Part shown: one piece after another, positions 1-8,331 of the stretch
Position numbering within the stretch: the stretch's first letter is position 1
Layout of the letters: the number at the start of each line of letters is the position of its first letter
Assembly (NCBI GenBank): GCA_030824805.1
Contig: JAPJRC010000004.1
Coordinates: 1-64,000 of the forward strand
Direction of reading: 5' to 3'
DNA length: 64,000 nucleotides
From: Micavibrio sp.
Lineage (GTDB): Bacteria; Pseudomonadota; Alphaproteobacteria; Micavibrionales; Micavibrionaceae
Position numbers and translations under genes: made by a program
Notes under the pieces: generated by a model
Told to the model about the DNA's origin: nothing
Database searches by the model: none
Seen by the model: the letters and a program-made list of their open reading frames with translations, nothing else

Positions 1-150
1 GATAAAGAAATCTTTCCAACTCGGGTCTACGCTGGAGGGGTTCTTCAGGTAGCTCGAATACAGGTGCGCGATATATTCGGAGTTCACACCGGTCAGGAAG
101 GAAAGATTCTCGGACATTCTCTTTACCGCCATTTTGCCGGCGGTCCTCAT
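1..150 (-). CDS. sucA: 2-oxoglutarate dehydrogenase E1 (N-terminal fragment)
   Basis: Only the first ~50 codons are in the window; the gene runs off the left edge. The reading frame contains SFLTGVNSEYIAHLYSSYL followed by PSSVDPSWKDFF, the conserved E1 N-terminal segment that binds the E2 core of the 2-oxoglutarate dehydrogenase complex. The enzyme converts 2-oxoglutarate to succinyl-CoA in the TCA cycle. Three in-frame ATGs are possible starts (150, 132, 117); none has a strong Shine-Dalgarno, and the one at 132 has GAGGA upstream. sucD and sucC lie upstream on the same strand, but here they are separated from sucA by more than 2.4 kb. Catalytic domains are outside the window. Confidence 0.8.
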   Translation of the reverse strand, partial: MRTAGKMAVKRMSENLSFLTGVNSEYIAHLYSSYLKNPSSVDPSWKDFFI

Positions 151-226
151 TTTCTATTTATGTAGATTTTACGAAAGCCTTTTAAAGCGGCCAGATAATA
201 CGATACGCCGTTCTAAAGAAAAAGCC

Positions 227-754
227 CTAACCTTTTAAAGCCGCCAGCAATTTTTGCAAGGCTGCCTTCTCGGATTCACTGACATTGTCGGTGTCCTTGA
301 GGTCGGTTTTTACAGAAACGCGGTCCACCAGCTTGCGGAGGAAACCGCCCTTCGGAGCGGCAGCCCCTTCTTCCTCGTTCGCCGCTTGTGCAACCACACG
401 GGCGATGTAGAACACCGATTTCTGATAACCGATCACCGCATCCTTGGGCAGGCGGCTGCGGACCAGCGCCATGGCTTTGGGAATATCCGCCAGAACGGTG
501 CCGGCCTCGTTTTCCCATGCCGGCCACAGATCCCGGCGCTTGAGAATTTCCTCGATCACATCGTTGGTGAATGCGTCGTCGTCGGTGCTTTTGAATATGC
601 GGCGCAGCACCTTTTCAATGGCCACACGTTCCTGTTCGTCATCGCGGGACGAGGTCTGCACATCGTCGATATGCGAGATCCAGAATGCCGCGCGGACAGG
701 AATGGAAATCAGCAGACGAAGCTCTTCATCCAGAAAATCACCGAAGTAAGACAT
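227..754 (-). CDS. Hypothetical protein, paralogue of the next upstream gene
   Basis: A 175-residue soluble protein with no signal peptide or membrane segment. I do not recognise a family. It shares an architecture with the neighbour at 768-1340: a mid-protein motif (RRDLWPAW here, ARALWPTW there) preceded by F-x3-V-(I/L)-x-E-(I/S)-L, and helical flanks. The gap between the two genes is 13 nt, so they are probably co-transcribed and arose by tandem duplication. The C-terminus is charged (KTDLKDTDNVSESEKAAL). It lies directly upstream of sucA on the same strand. Confidence 0.6.
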   Translation of the reverse strand: MSYFGDFLDEELRLLISIPVRAAFWISHIDDVQTSSRDDEQERVAIEKVLRRIFKSTDDDAFTNDVIEEILKRRDLWPAWENEAGTVLADIPKAMALVRSRLPKDAVIGYQKSVFYIARVVAQAANEEEGAAAPKGGFLRKLVDRVSVKTDLKDTDNVSESEKAALQKLLAALKG

Positions 755-767
755 GGCGTTATACCCT

Positions 768-1340
768 TTAATTCAATTGATAGTTCATCGCCTTGCACAG
801 GCGGGACAGCGCTATGCGCTCGTTTTTGCTGATATTCATATGCGAGAATGCCCCGGCATTCGACGTGCCCATCAGACGCCCGAGCATATTGGTGAGCATG
901 GAGAAAGCCGCAGGTTTTGCATCGCGCGCATCATCCTTGTCTTCGCGGAAAGCCATGGCAACGGCCATGGCGATTTCGACCAGGACTTCCTTAAAAGCGC
1001 GCACGGCGCGCTCATCGAACTCCGGCTCCATCATATCGGTGATAAAACGCGCCTGTTCAGGCACGGATTCAATGTTTTGCGACCATGTCGGCCAGAGTGC
1101 GCGGGCACGCAAGGATTCCATCAGAACCTTTTGGGAAAACTCGCTTTTGCAGAAATCCTCGGCAAATTCGCGCAGGATGTTCGAAAGAGATTGCATCTCC
1201 GCTTCCTGCGCCTCGAAACCCCCGCTTGTATCCGCGAAAGATACGTAAAGCCCGACCCGATACGGCAGGGAAATGAGCATCAATTCCTGATCCTCGGAAA
1301 ATTGCGGAAATATACGTTCTGTGCGCTCGGCAACGTCCAT
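768..1340 (-). CDS. Hypothetical protein, paralogue of the downstream gene
   Basis: A 190-residue protein, mostly helical by composition, with no signal peptide. It resembles the 227-754 product around ALWPTW, with matching spacing of the preceding F-S-Q-K-V-L-M-E-S-L segment. The predicted start at 1340 lies just downstream of an AT-rich stretch that could hold a promoter. The pair looks like a two-gene operon. No function can be assigned. Confidence 0.6.
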   Translation of the reverse strand: MDVAERTERIFPQFSEDQELMLISLPYRVGLYVSFADTSGGFEAQEAEMQSLSNILREFAEDFCKSEFSQKVLMESLRARALWPTWSQNIESVPEQARFITDMMEPEFDERAVRAFKEVLVEIAMAVAMAFREDKDDARDAKPAAFSMLTNMLGRLMGTSNAGAFSHMNISKNERIALSRLCKAMNYQLN

Positions 1341-1414
1341 AGAGGCATAACCCTTTCTTGTAAAAGACTAATACACATTTGCGCATCGCGAAAGCAAGTT
1401 TGCGCGGCGTGGAC

Positions 1415-1445
1415 AAAAAAGGCGGGTCCTTTTTCAAGGGCCCGC
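1415..1445 (-). terminator. Rho-independent terminator for the microprotein pair
   Basis: On the minus strand GCGGGCCCTT and AAGGACCCGC form a stem with one mismatch around a short loop, followed by GCC and six T residues. It lies about 80 nt past the stop of the 54-residue microprotein and ahead of the 768-1340 gene. Confidence 0.6.
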
Positions 1446-1527
1446 AAGTTGGATTGGCTTCAAGGGGACTTTAGGCTTTGGGCTTTTCGCACTTTTGGGG
1501 GGAAAGCGCGAAGGGGGAAACTTGTTG

Positions 1528-1692
1528 TTACGCAATCAATGCGCGCACCACATGCATCATGGTTTCTGGTGCCAGCGAGAAAGCCAGGTTCAGAAGAGTC
1601 GTGCCCAGCACGATCAGTGAACAGCCGCCAACCATAATGTTCCGCAGGAACGAATGGTTGCTTTCTTTTTTCAATACGACGATAGAACCCAT
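1528..1692 (-). CDS. Small membrane protein (54 aa)
   Basis: Encodes a 54-residue protein beginning MGSIVVLKKESNHSF, with one hydrophobic span from about residue 19 to 42 (IMVGGCSLIVLGTTLLNLAF) and a short tail ending RALIA. A Shine-Dalgarno AAGGA sits 7 nt upstream of the ATG, inside the 9-nt gap after a second small ORF. The positive N-terminus suggests N-in topology with a single transmembrane helix. No family recognised; it is called on ribosome-binding site, hydrophobicity and pairing with its neighbour. Confidence 0.5.
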   Translation of the reverse strand: MGSIVVLKKESNHSFLRNIMVGGCSLIVLGTTLLNLAFSLAPETMMHVVRALIA

Positions 1693-1701
1693 TGGAAATC
1701 C

Positions 1702-1818
1702 TTACATTGTTGCACGTTGAAAGAACTCGACCGCCGCGGCAGGCGTTGCCGCGCACATGATGTTGACCGCCGTCGTGAATGCACCGATCAGAGAGAGGAC
1801 AGAAAGAATATTCAGCAT
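1702..1818 (-). CDS. Small membrane or secreted peptide (38 aa)
   Basis: Encodes MLNILSVLSLIGAFTTAVNI followed by MCAATPAAAVEFFQRATM. A good Shine-Dalgarno (AAAGGTGG) lies 6 nt upstream of the ATG. The first 25 residues are hydrophobic and could be a membrane helix or a signal peptide with an Ala-x-Ala-like site. It is followed 9 nt later by the 54-residue membrane protein, so the two form a tiny operon ending at the hairpin near 1430. Function unknown. Confidence 0.5.
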   Translation of the reverse strand: MLNILSVLSLIGAFTTAVNIMCAATPAAAVEFFQRATM

Positions 1819-1972
1819 GTAAAACCACCTTTGTTAAAAACAACGTCTTGCTCCTGAAAGAAGATGTTGCAAAGGCGAAGCCAACTGGAAAATGCACTTT
1901 TAATTGTATTTTCAAACAGTTGATTAATTTTAATGGATTTTTAACGAGGGCAGAACTTTCTCGTTATGGTAA

Positions 1973-1998
1973 TTTTTGCCGCCCGTTCGCGGCAAAAA
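1973..1998 (-). terminator. Hairpin immediately after dedA
   Basis: TTTTTGCCGC and GCGGCAAAAA form a 10-bp stem beginning one base past the dedA stop codon. There is no long T run beyond the stem on the minus strand, so termination efficiency is uncertain. Confidence 0.4.
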
Positions 1999-2616
1999 CT
2001 ATACGGGCGGGATATGCACGCGGTTCTTGCGCGATTTATAGACATGCCAGCCGACAATCGCGGCAACACCAACGAAGAACCCGACCTTCAGCAATGGCAG
2101 AAGAGACGTCACCAACTCTTTGTTATCGCCTATCATATAGCCGACGACCAGAAGGATTGCCGTCCACAGACCGCCGCCCAACACGGTGTAAAGCGAGAAG
2201 AGTTTCAGGTCCATTTTGGCAAGGCCCGCCGGGAAGGAAATGAAATGGCGCACACCGAGAACAAGACGGCCGAGGAATATAGACAGCGGCCCGTGCTTGA
2301 CGAAATAACGCTCCATGTAGGCGAGCTTGGCTTCATCCATGAGCATGTACTTGCCGTAGCGGACGAGCATGAAACGGCCGCAATAATAAGCAAGCGCGTA
2401 ATTCGCCAGCGATCCTGTCAGCGTGCCCGCGGTCGCGAGGAAGAATACGAGAGGGCCGTTCCATGTCCCTTGATGGATCAGGTAGCCAGCCGGAATGAGC
2501 GTGGCTTCTGAAGGAATGGGAAGAAAGGTGCTCTCAAGAGCGGACATGATAAAGACGCCCGGATAACCGAGCGTCTCTATAAAATGGACAAGCCATTGAA
2601 CAGCCGTTTCAAACAT
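1999..2616 (-). CDS. DedA family membrane protein
   Basis: A 205-residue integral membrane protein of the DedA/VTT (SNARE-associated) family. The diagnostic segment E-S-T-F-L-P-I-P-S-E lies near residue 28, followed by G-x-L-x-G-x-L-A-N-Y-A-L-A-Y-Y-x-G and the F-x-G-R-x-x-x-G-V-R-H-x-x-x-x-P-A-G motif around residues 114-131. Known members flip or transport undecaprenyl phosphate or phospholipids and affect membrane homeostasis. Its ATG shares one base with the sucD stop codon (TAATG), implying translational coupling to a TCA-cycle gene. That pairing is unusual. Confidence 0.85.
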   Translation of the reverse strand: MFETAVQWLVHFIETLGYPGVFIMSALESTFLPIPSEATLIPAGYLIHQGTWNGPLVFFLATAGTLTGSLANYALAYYCGRFMLVRYGKYMLMDEAKLAYMERYFVKHGPLSIFLGRLVLGVRHFISFPAGLAKMDLKLFSLYTVLGGGLWTAILLVVGYMIGDNKELVTSLLPLLKVGFFVGVAAIVGWHVYKSRKNRVHIPPV

Positions 2617-3491
2617 TAAGCGGCCATCGCCTTTACAACCGCGTCACCAAGACCGGCAGGGCTTTCCGAAACCACGAAGCCTGCGGAGCGCATGGCATCC
2701 ATTTTGGCGGAAGCCGTGTCATCGCCGCCGGAGATGATCGCACCGGCGTGGCCCATGCGTTTGCCCGGAGGTGCCGTTGCACCGGCGATGAAGCCAGCGA
2801 TCGGCTTTTTCTTTTTCAGGTCTTTGTACCATTGCGCGGCTTCGATTTCCGCCGTACCGCCGATTTCGCCGATCATGACGATGGATTCCGTTTCCGGATC
2901 GTCCATGAACAGTTCGAGGCAGTCGATAAAGTTCGTGCCGTTAACAGGGTCGCCGCCGATACCGATGCAGGTCGACTGGCCAAGGCCGGCCGCACCCGTT
3001 TGCGCAACGGCTTCATAGGTCAACGTGCCGGAGCGGGACACGATGCCCACCTTGCCGCGCTTGTGGATGTGACCCGGCATAATGCCGATCTTGCATTCGC
3101 CCGGCGTGATGATGCCTGGGCAGTTCGGACCGATGAGGCGCGTCTTCGAACCCGACAGAGCGCGCTTTACCTTCACCATATCCAGAACCGGAATACCTTC
3201 GGTGATGCAGACAGCGAGATCGAGCTCGGCATCGATTGCCTCGAGGATCGCGTCGGCCGCGAATGGAGGCGGAACATAAATGACGGTCGCATTCGCGCCG
3301 GTTTTTTTCTTCGCATCGAGAACCGTGTCGAACACGGGCAGGTTCAGGTGCGTGGAACCGCCTTTGCCGGGCGTAACGCCGCCGACCATTTTCGTGCCGT
3401 ACGCAATCGCCTGTTCCGAGTGGAACGTGCCTTGCGCACCTGTGAAACCCTGACAGATCACTTTCGTGTCTTTGCCGACCAGTACAGCCAT
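2616..3491 (-). CDS. sucD: Succinate-CoA ligase alpha subunit
   Basis: A 291-residue protein of normal family length. It has the N-terminal CoA-binding Rossmann motif (GFTGAQGTFHSEQA, about residues 16-29), the GPNCPGIITPGECKIGIMPG segment and the C-terminal GHAGAIISGG loop whose His is phosphorylated during catalysis. With SucC it converts succinyl-CoA to succinate with substrate-level phosphorylation in the cytoplasm. In most alphaproteobacteria sucC and sucD are adjacent; here a divergent plus-strand gene and a bidirectional terminator separate them, so sucD needs a promoter in 3492-3705. dedA follows with overlapping stop and start. Confidence 0.97.
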   Translation of the reverse strand: MAVLVGKDTKVICQGFTGAQGTFHSEQAIAYGTKMVGGVTPGKGGSTHLNLPVFDTVLDAKKKTGANATVIYVPPPFAADAILEAIDAELDLAVCITEGIPVLDMVKVKRALSGSKTRLIGPNCPGIITPGECKIGIMPGHIHKRGKVGIVSRSGTLTYEAVAQTGAAGLGQSTCIGIGGDPVNGTNFIDCLELFMDDPETESIVMIGEIGGTAEIEAAQWYKDLKKKKPIAGFIAGATAPPGKRMGHAGAIISGGDDTASAKMDAMRSAGFVVSESPAGLGDAVVKAMAA

Positions 3492-3705
3492 TTTAGTTCT
3501 CTTTCCTTTGATAGAATTCGTTGCACAGCACTATAAAGACATACGCCGCCAAATCAAGCCATGCATGCGCGCTTTATGGGTAAAAAAACCCGTGCGAAAT
3601 CAAGCCGTTCCGCCATACAGAACACAAGTCCAATTTCCGGCATTTTTGACAGCCCGCGCCCATATTTTTAATAATAAATTTATCGTTGTTTATTAGAGTT
3701 TTGTA

Positions 3706-4908
3706 ATGAGTAGAGGGAATCTCCAGAAACACCTGAACCGCGCCAATGTGCTCGCGGCCAGTGCATTGTTCGGCCTTATCGCCATCAACAACAGCCCGGA
3801 ATTGTCGGATAAATTGTTTGGACGCGATGCAACGGCCAGCACGGACAATGGTAGCACTGTTGTGCGAAAGCCGGACGGATCGCCTATGCAGATTTGTTTC
3901 GCGGATGATTACAAGCGCGCCTGCGCCGACACCTGGGAAGAGGCCGAACGGAAATTCAACACCAATCCGGAAAGGATTTCCCCGACCAGCCGCATGTTCA
4001 ACGAGACGGCCAGAGAAAATCGTCTCGACAGAGAAGGCTCGGAGGGAAGAGAACCGCGCCTGCCGCGCGCGCAAATCCGTTTCGCGGGCTTGAAATACGA
4101 TGTGCCGGAAAATTTCCAGCGCGCTATTCAAAGAGCCACGCACGGCGACCCCATCAATTACAACGTCATGGTCAAGGTTCTCGGCAGCGAAAGCGGATTC
4201 AACAACAAGTCCAGCCATACGGGCGCTTTTAGCGTAGGACAATTCACGCTTTCGACATTCCTGGAAACCGTGCACCAGCACAGAGACAAGCTCTCAGCGA
4301 GACAGCGCGCAACGGTTGAAAGAAACATCGAACGCTATAACGTTGCGGAAAAAGGCGAAGACCCAGTTTGGCGGTACCGCATCAGACGCGGCGGTGATGC
4401 CAAAACGGTGCGCGCCCTTACACAGAACGCAGACGTGGTGACCGTTCTTTCGCGCGAGCATATGCGCACGGCGACGAAAGCCGGTGCCGATTTGTATAGA
4501 GATCATCTGGAAACGCGCATCAATTTTATGCGCAGCGACAAATATGACGGCGAAAGAAACGGCGCCTATCACCAACGCCTTGCGGCCCTCGAGCACAATC
4601 TCAACCGCGCAATGACGAACGCGGACGTAAAGATATTCTATTTGTGCGGATCGCGCGGCGGCGCACAGCTTCTGGCCGCCATGGCGGACCCCGCCGCACA
4701 AAACAACCGTTCGGCAGATTACACAACCCAAGGCGTGGTCAGCAGCAACCCGCAGGTTTTTTACAATCCCGACGGCAGCGCACGCAGCGTGCGGGATTTG
4801 TATCACTATATCGCGCACAGGGTCGGCAACAGCCCCCTGCCCCATGATCTGGACAGGCCTGTCAGCAGACGCATACCCACCCCAACGCCGCGGCCAAAGA
4901 ACATATAG
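3706..4908 (+). CDS. Lytic transglycosylase-like protein
   Basis: A 400-residue protein. Residues ~13-30 are mildly hydrophobic and could be a membrane anchor. A lysozyme-like fold is suggested around residues 150-190: VMVKVLGSESGF with putative catalytic Glu162, then HTGAFSVGQFTLSTF, which matches the E-S-x-F...G-x-x-Q-F/I pattern of soluble lytic transglycosylases. The C-terminus is Pro/Arg-rich (RRIPTPTPRPKNI). It is inserted between minus-strand sucD and sucC and is convergent with sucC across a shared terminator. A role in cutting murein is inferred from the motif; whether it acts on self or foreign cell walls is not visible. Confidence 0.6.
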   Translation: MSRGNLQKHLNRANVLAASALFGLIAINNSPELSDKLFGRDATASTDNGSTVVRKPDGSPMQICFADDYKRACADTWEEAERKFNTNPERISPTSRMFNETARENRLDREGSEGREPRLPRAQIRFAGLKYDVPENFQRAIQRATHGDPINYNVMVKVLGSESGFNNKSSHTGAFSVGQFTLSTFLETVHQHRDKLSARQRATVERNIERYNVAEKGEDPVWRYRIRRGGDAKTVRALTQNADVVTVLSREHMRTATKAGADLYRDHLETRINFMRSDKYDGERNGAYHQRLAALEHNLNRAMTNADVKIFYLCGSRGGAQLLAAMADPAAQNNRSADYTTQGVVSSNPQVFYNPDGSARSVRDLYHYIAHRVGNSPLPHDLDRPVSRRIPTPTPRPKNI

Positions 4909-4944
4909 AAAAAGCGCCCCAAGGTTTCCCCAAGGGCGCTTTTT
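4909..4944. terminator. Bidirectional terminator between transglycosylase-like gene and sucC
   Basis: AAAAAGCGCCC (4909-4919) pairs perfectly with GGGCGCTTTTT (4934-4944), giving a GC stem with A and T tracts on both sides. It starts right after the TAG of the plus-strand gene and lies 18 nt past the sucC stop, so it can serve both convergent genes. Confidence 0.85.
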
Positions 4945-4962
4945 GAATTTCAAACGGTAAGT

Positions 4963-6168
4963 CTAAGCTGCTTTTTGTGCTTTTTCGGTGGCTTCTACCA
5001 CTTTTTTCGCAGCGTCGGCCAGATTGTCCGCAGAGACGATCGGCAGGCCGGAATTGTTCAGGATTTCCTTGCCTTCCTTCACGTTCGTACCTTCGAGGCG
5101 TACGACCAGCGGAACGGAGAGTGATACTTCTTTCGCGGCGGCGATAATGCCGTTCGCGATGATGTCGCATTTCATGATACCGCCGAAGATGTTGACCAGA
5201 ACGCCTTTGACGTTCTTGTCGGACAGGATGATTTTGAACGCAGCCGTCACGCGCTCGGTCGTCGCGCCGCCGCCGACATCGAGGAAGTTTGCAGGCTCGC
5301 CGCCGTACAGCTTGATGATGTCCATCGTCGCCATGGCAAGACCCGCGCCGTTGACCATGCAGCCGATATTGCCATCCATGCGGACATAGGAAAGTTCCCA
5401 GTCCTTGGCGATACGCTCATTCTCGTCTTCTTCGGATTCATCGCGCATTTCGTTCACAGCCTTCTGGCGGAACAGCGCGTTGTCATCGAAATTCATCTTT
5501 GCATCGAGCGCAACAACTTCGTTTTTGTCTGTCACGATCAGCGGGTTGATTTCAACGATCGAGCAATCCAGTTCAACGAACGCTTTGTACAGCGCCGCGA
5601 AGAATTTCTGGGCAGACTTCAGGGCATCGCCTTCGAGGCCCAGACCGAACGCCAGCGTGCGGGCGTGGTGGCCCTGGAAGCCTGCAGCCGGATCGATGGA
5701 AACCTTCGTGATTTTCTCAGGATGCTTGTGCGCGACTTCCTCGATATCCATACCGCCTTCGGTCGACGTCATAAATGTGACGCGGGATGTTTTGCGGTCG
5801 AGAACGACCGAGCAGTAATATTCTTTTTTGATGTCCACACCGTCGGTGACGTAGAGGCGCTGAACCACTTTGCCTTCCGGACCCGTCTGGATGGTGACCA
5901 GTGTTTCGTTCAGCATCGCTTCGGCAGCGGCTTTCACTTCTTCGGTCGTTTTGCAAAGACGGACACCGCCCTTGCCTTCGGGGTTGTTCTTGAATTTACC
6001 GGCGCCGCGGCCGCCTGCATGAATCTGGGCTTTTACGACGTAAAGCGGTCCCGGGAGCTGGCCCGCCGCTTTTACCGCCTCGTCCACCGACATTGCCGGA
6101 ATGCCCTTAGGCACGGCCACGCCGTATTTCGCGAGGAGTTCTTTTGCCTGGTATTCATGGATATTCAT
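4963..6168 (-). CDS. sucC: Succinate-CoA ligase beta subunit
   Basis: A 401-residue ATP-grasp enzyme of normal length. N-terminal MNIHEYQAKELLAKYGV, the glycine-rich GGRGAGKF near residue 53, the CSIVEINPLIV metal-binding segment near residue 200, and the DVGGGA and GGIMKCDIIA motifs of the C-terminal ligase domain are all present. It binds nucleotide and succinate and partners SucD. mdh lies upstream on the same strand but about 3.6 kb away, behind three plus-strand genes, so the usual mdh-sucCD operon is broken up. Confidence 0.97.
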   Translation of the reverse strand: MNIHEYQAKELLAKYGVAVPKGIPAMSVDEAVKAAGQLPGPLYVVKAQIHAGGRGAGKFKNNPEGKGGVRLCKTTEEVKAAAEAMLNETLVTIQTGPEGKVVQRLYVTDGVDIKKEYYCSVVLDRKTSRVTFMTSTEGGMDIEEVAHKHPEKITKVSIDPAAGFQGHHARTLAFGLGLEGDALKSAQKFFAALYKAFVELDCSIVEINPLIVTDKNEVVALDAKMNFDDNALFRQKAVNEMRDESEEDENERIAKDWELSYVRMDGNIGCMVNGAGLAMATMDIIKLYGGEPANFLDVGGGATTERVTAAFKIILSDKNVKGVLVNIFGGIMKCDIIANGIIAAAKEVSLSVPLVVRLEGTNVKEGKEILNNSGLPIVSADNLADAAKKVVEATEKAQKAA

Positions 6169-6348
6169 TTTTTAACCTTTTGATTTCGTTAGATTTATTA
6201 GCGGACGGTCCGCAAATCACACCCATTTTCTAGCATTTGCAGCATCGGGGCGCAAACCCCTATTTCCGGCGCATGTCCGATAACCCCCGCGCAAATTTGA
6301 AATTCTTAACCCGTAAATGATAGCATTTTAATAACCAAAGGATTTTGA

Positions 6349-7317
6349 ATGGTTCAAGCCGTGGCAAACACTACCAGCGATACCGCTTCCCTGTTCCGTG
6401 ACGATGCGGACAGACTGGGAATCACGCCGTTGAGCGCTCTTGCCGGCCACGCACGCCTTCGCGCGCCAAACGCCATTCACGCGGAGAACGACGAAGAAGA
6501 AGAACTCTCTCTGGACGATCCGAGAAACAATTCAGACCGCGCCATTCTGGCACGCAAAAGCGGACAGGTGCGAACAGACGCCACAAGCACACAAGGCGTG
6601 ATGAACCTCAGCGACGATAGCGGAAACGGTTCCAACGCGACGACCGAGCGTATCGCCATGCAGCGTGCCGCGGCAGCCGCCGTTTCTACGACGCCCAGCT
6701 GGCTCCGCGACCCTATCGGCAGCGCCATCAGCACCGTGGGCGGATGGGCCAGCGACGCCTATGAATGGGGTTCCAACCTGGTCGAAAATGTCGGCGAGAG
6801 AATTTCGCAGACCTATCAGACTTACATTGCGACGCCTTTCAGCAATTATATCGCACAGCCGTTCATGGAAAATATCGGCCGTCCTGTTGCGAATGCTTTC
6901 AACGATTATGTGGCGACACCTTTCAGCACACACGTGGCAGAGCCGTTCATGGAGAATGTCGGACGCCCGGTGGCAAACACATTCAATGAATATGTCGGAA
7001 CGCCTGTTTCCAATCTGGCAAGCAGCGCGATGGAAAGAGGATCGCAGGCCGTGGCGTCTGTGAAAAACTTCTTCGGCTTTGGCGGCAAGGAAGAAGAAAA
7101 GCCCGCCCAACCAGCCGAAACACAGGTTGCGCGCACGGCAGAACCGGAAGAACGCCCGGCCGCGCAAACGCAGGCGCTCGCAGGCGAAAGCCACAATCCT
7201 TCGACGAGCTTCTCGCTCAGCGGTGCGTTCAGTGGCGCGGTTGACGGTGTCAGCAACTTCCTCGGTTTTGGAACGCCTGCCCCGCAGCCGACAGCAACGC
7301 CTGCAATGCGCAGATAG
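6349..7317 (+). CDS. Repeat-containing hypothetical protein
   Basis: A 322-residue protein with no signal peptide. The N-terminus is acidic (NDEEEELSLDDP). Residues ~159-186 and 187-214 are two 28-residue tandem repeats with core ATPFS-x-(Y/H)-(I/V)-A-(Q/E)-PFMEN-(I/V)-GRPVAN-(A/T)-FN; a third partial copy starts at 215 (YVGTPVSNL). Upstream, DAYEWGSNLVENVGERISQT looks like a degenerate copy. The C-terminal third is low-complexity (Pro/Ala/Glu) with FFGFGG and FLGFGT, a motif also near the C-terminus of the 8332-9672 muramidase-like protein. The repeats look amphipathic. Function unknown; a structural or membrane-associated role is possible. Confidence 0.6.
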   Translation: MVQAVANTTSDTASLFRDDADRLGITPLSALAGHARLRAPNAIHAENDEEEELSLDDPRNNSDRAILARKSGQVRTDATSTQGVMNLSDDSGNGSNATTERIAMQRAAAAAVSTTPSWLRDPIGSAISTVGGWASDAYEWGSNLVENVGERISQTYQTYIATPFSNYIAQPFMENIGRPVANAFNDYVATPFSTHVAEPFMENVGRPVANTFNEYVGTPVSNLASSAMERGSQAVASVKNFFGFGGKEEEKPAQPAETQVARTAEPEERPAAQTQALAGESHNPSTSFSLSGAFSGAVDGVSNFLGFGTPAPQPTATPAMRR

Positions 7318-7321
7318 TTGC

Positions 7322-7357
7322 AAAAATCCTTTAAAATAGCGGATTTTCTTGTCTTTT
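7322..7357 (+). terminator. Weak terminator after the repeat protein
   Basis: AAAATCC (7323-7329) pairs with GGATTTT (7341-7347) and is followed by CTTGTCTTTT. A second short palindrome, GTCTTTT/AAAAGAC (7351-7371), overlaps the promoter region of the next gene. Confidence 0.35.
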
Positions 7358-7383
7358 AATTAAGAAAAGACTATAGTCGCCTT

Positions 7384-8217
7384 ATGCCAACGCTTCTTAC
7401 AAAAGGCCCGAAATCCGGTCAGGATCTGTTCGACGAACAGATGCTCAAAGAAAAGCGCGCGCGTAGCGAGCGCGAAGCCGGCGCCGACCTGCAAGAAGAA
7501 ATCCGCACGATAGAACGGGACGATGGCGAGGAGATCACGCACACGGCGACCGGCAAAATGATCGTGCGCAACACACCCTCTTCAAAATCATCGGTCCGCC
7601 GCACATTGTACGATGCGTGGCTGGCAGGCGGCATGTTCACCGCAGCCGAAAAACTCATGGGCGACCTTATCGGCTTTGCGACATCGACGCTGGTCGCCGG
7701 CGCGGCCACCAGCTCCGCCGCCGCGGACAATATCAGTGCCGCATTCGGCAGCCGGGTAAAACCACACAGAGCGTTGCAGCCGCAACATGACGACGGCGAA
7801 TACATCTATGACGCGATGAATGTTTCGCAACCGGTATACGAAAAGCTGATGAAAGAAGCGGATATTATCGCCGCCAAGCTCGAAGAGCTCGAAGCCATCG
7901 ACGACCCCGCCAAGCGCGACGAGATGGAAAAAGCCCTCGAAAAGCTGGCCGAAGAGTTCGAGATGCGCCTGCACCCTGTTACGAAAGTCTATGTCCACGA
8001 TTTCAACCGCGTGCTGCGCGAGGAACAGGAATATCGCGGACCGACACTGAACCGCGAATTCCGCGTTTGCGTGTATCTGCACAAATCCCAACTGGACGAT
8101 TTGCGCGGCATAAAAGCCAAGATCGGCGATCCGTACAACGAGGATCCACAGGAAGCCATCGCTGCCGGAGACCACCTGAAAGGCCATGCGCCTGCCTACA
8201 CGCCGTCCGGCCCGTAA
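7384..8217 (+). CDS. Hypothetical protein
   Basis: A 277-residue protein in no family I recognise. It has a strongly charged N-terminus (KEKRARSEREAGADLQEEIR), a small-residue hydrophobic stretch at about residues 79-115 (GDLIGFATSTLVAGAATSSA) that could insert in a membrane, and a helical, probably coiled-coil segment at about 155-200 rich in Glu/Lys/Ala. It sits between the repeat protein and the muramidase-like protein on the same strand, each with its own intergenic region. Codon use resembles neighbouring chromosomal genes. Confidence 0.55.
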   Translation: MPTLLTKGPKSGQDLFDEQMLKEKRARSEREAGADLQEEIRTIERDDGEEITHTATGKMIVRNTPSSKSSVRRTLYDAWLAGGMFTAAEKLMGDLIGFATSTLVAGAATSSAAADNISAAFGSRVKPHRALQPQHDDGEYIYDAMNVSQPVYEKLMKEADIIAAKLEELEAIDDPAKRDEMEKALEKLAEEFEMRLHPVTKVYVHDFNRVLREEQEYRGPTLNREFRVCVYLHKSQLDDLRGIKAKIGDPYNEDPQEAIAAGDHLKGHAPAYTPSGP

Positions 8218-8331
8218 GTCTTTATCTTTACCTTTTGTTTACCATTCACGCCCTCTTAAGAAAGAAGGCGTAAATTTGCATTCTGAACCACCGATTTCAT
8301 ATAATTTCTTTATATAAAACGGACGGATAGA

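Noticed and set aside
753..3536. Long open frames on the plus strand opposite the 768-1340, dedA and sucD genes
   Set aside because: They are antisense frames over clear minus-strand genes, kept open by GC-rich codon use; the sequences are rich in Arg/His/Cys and match no family.
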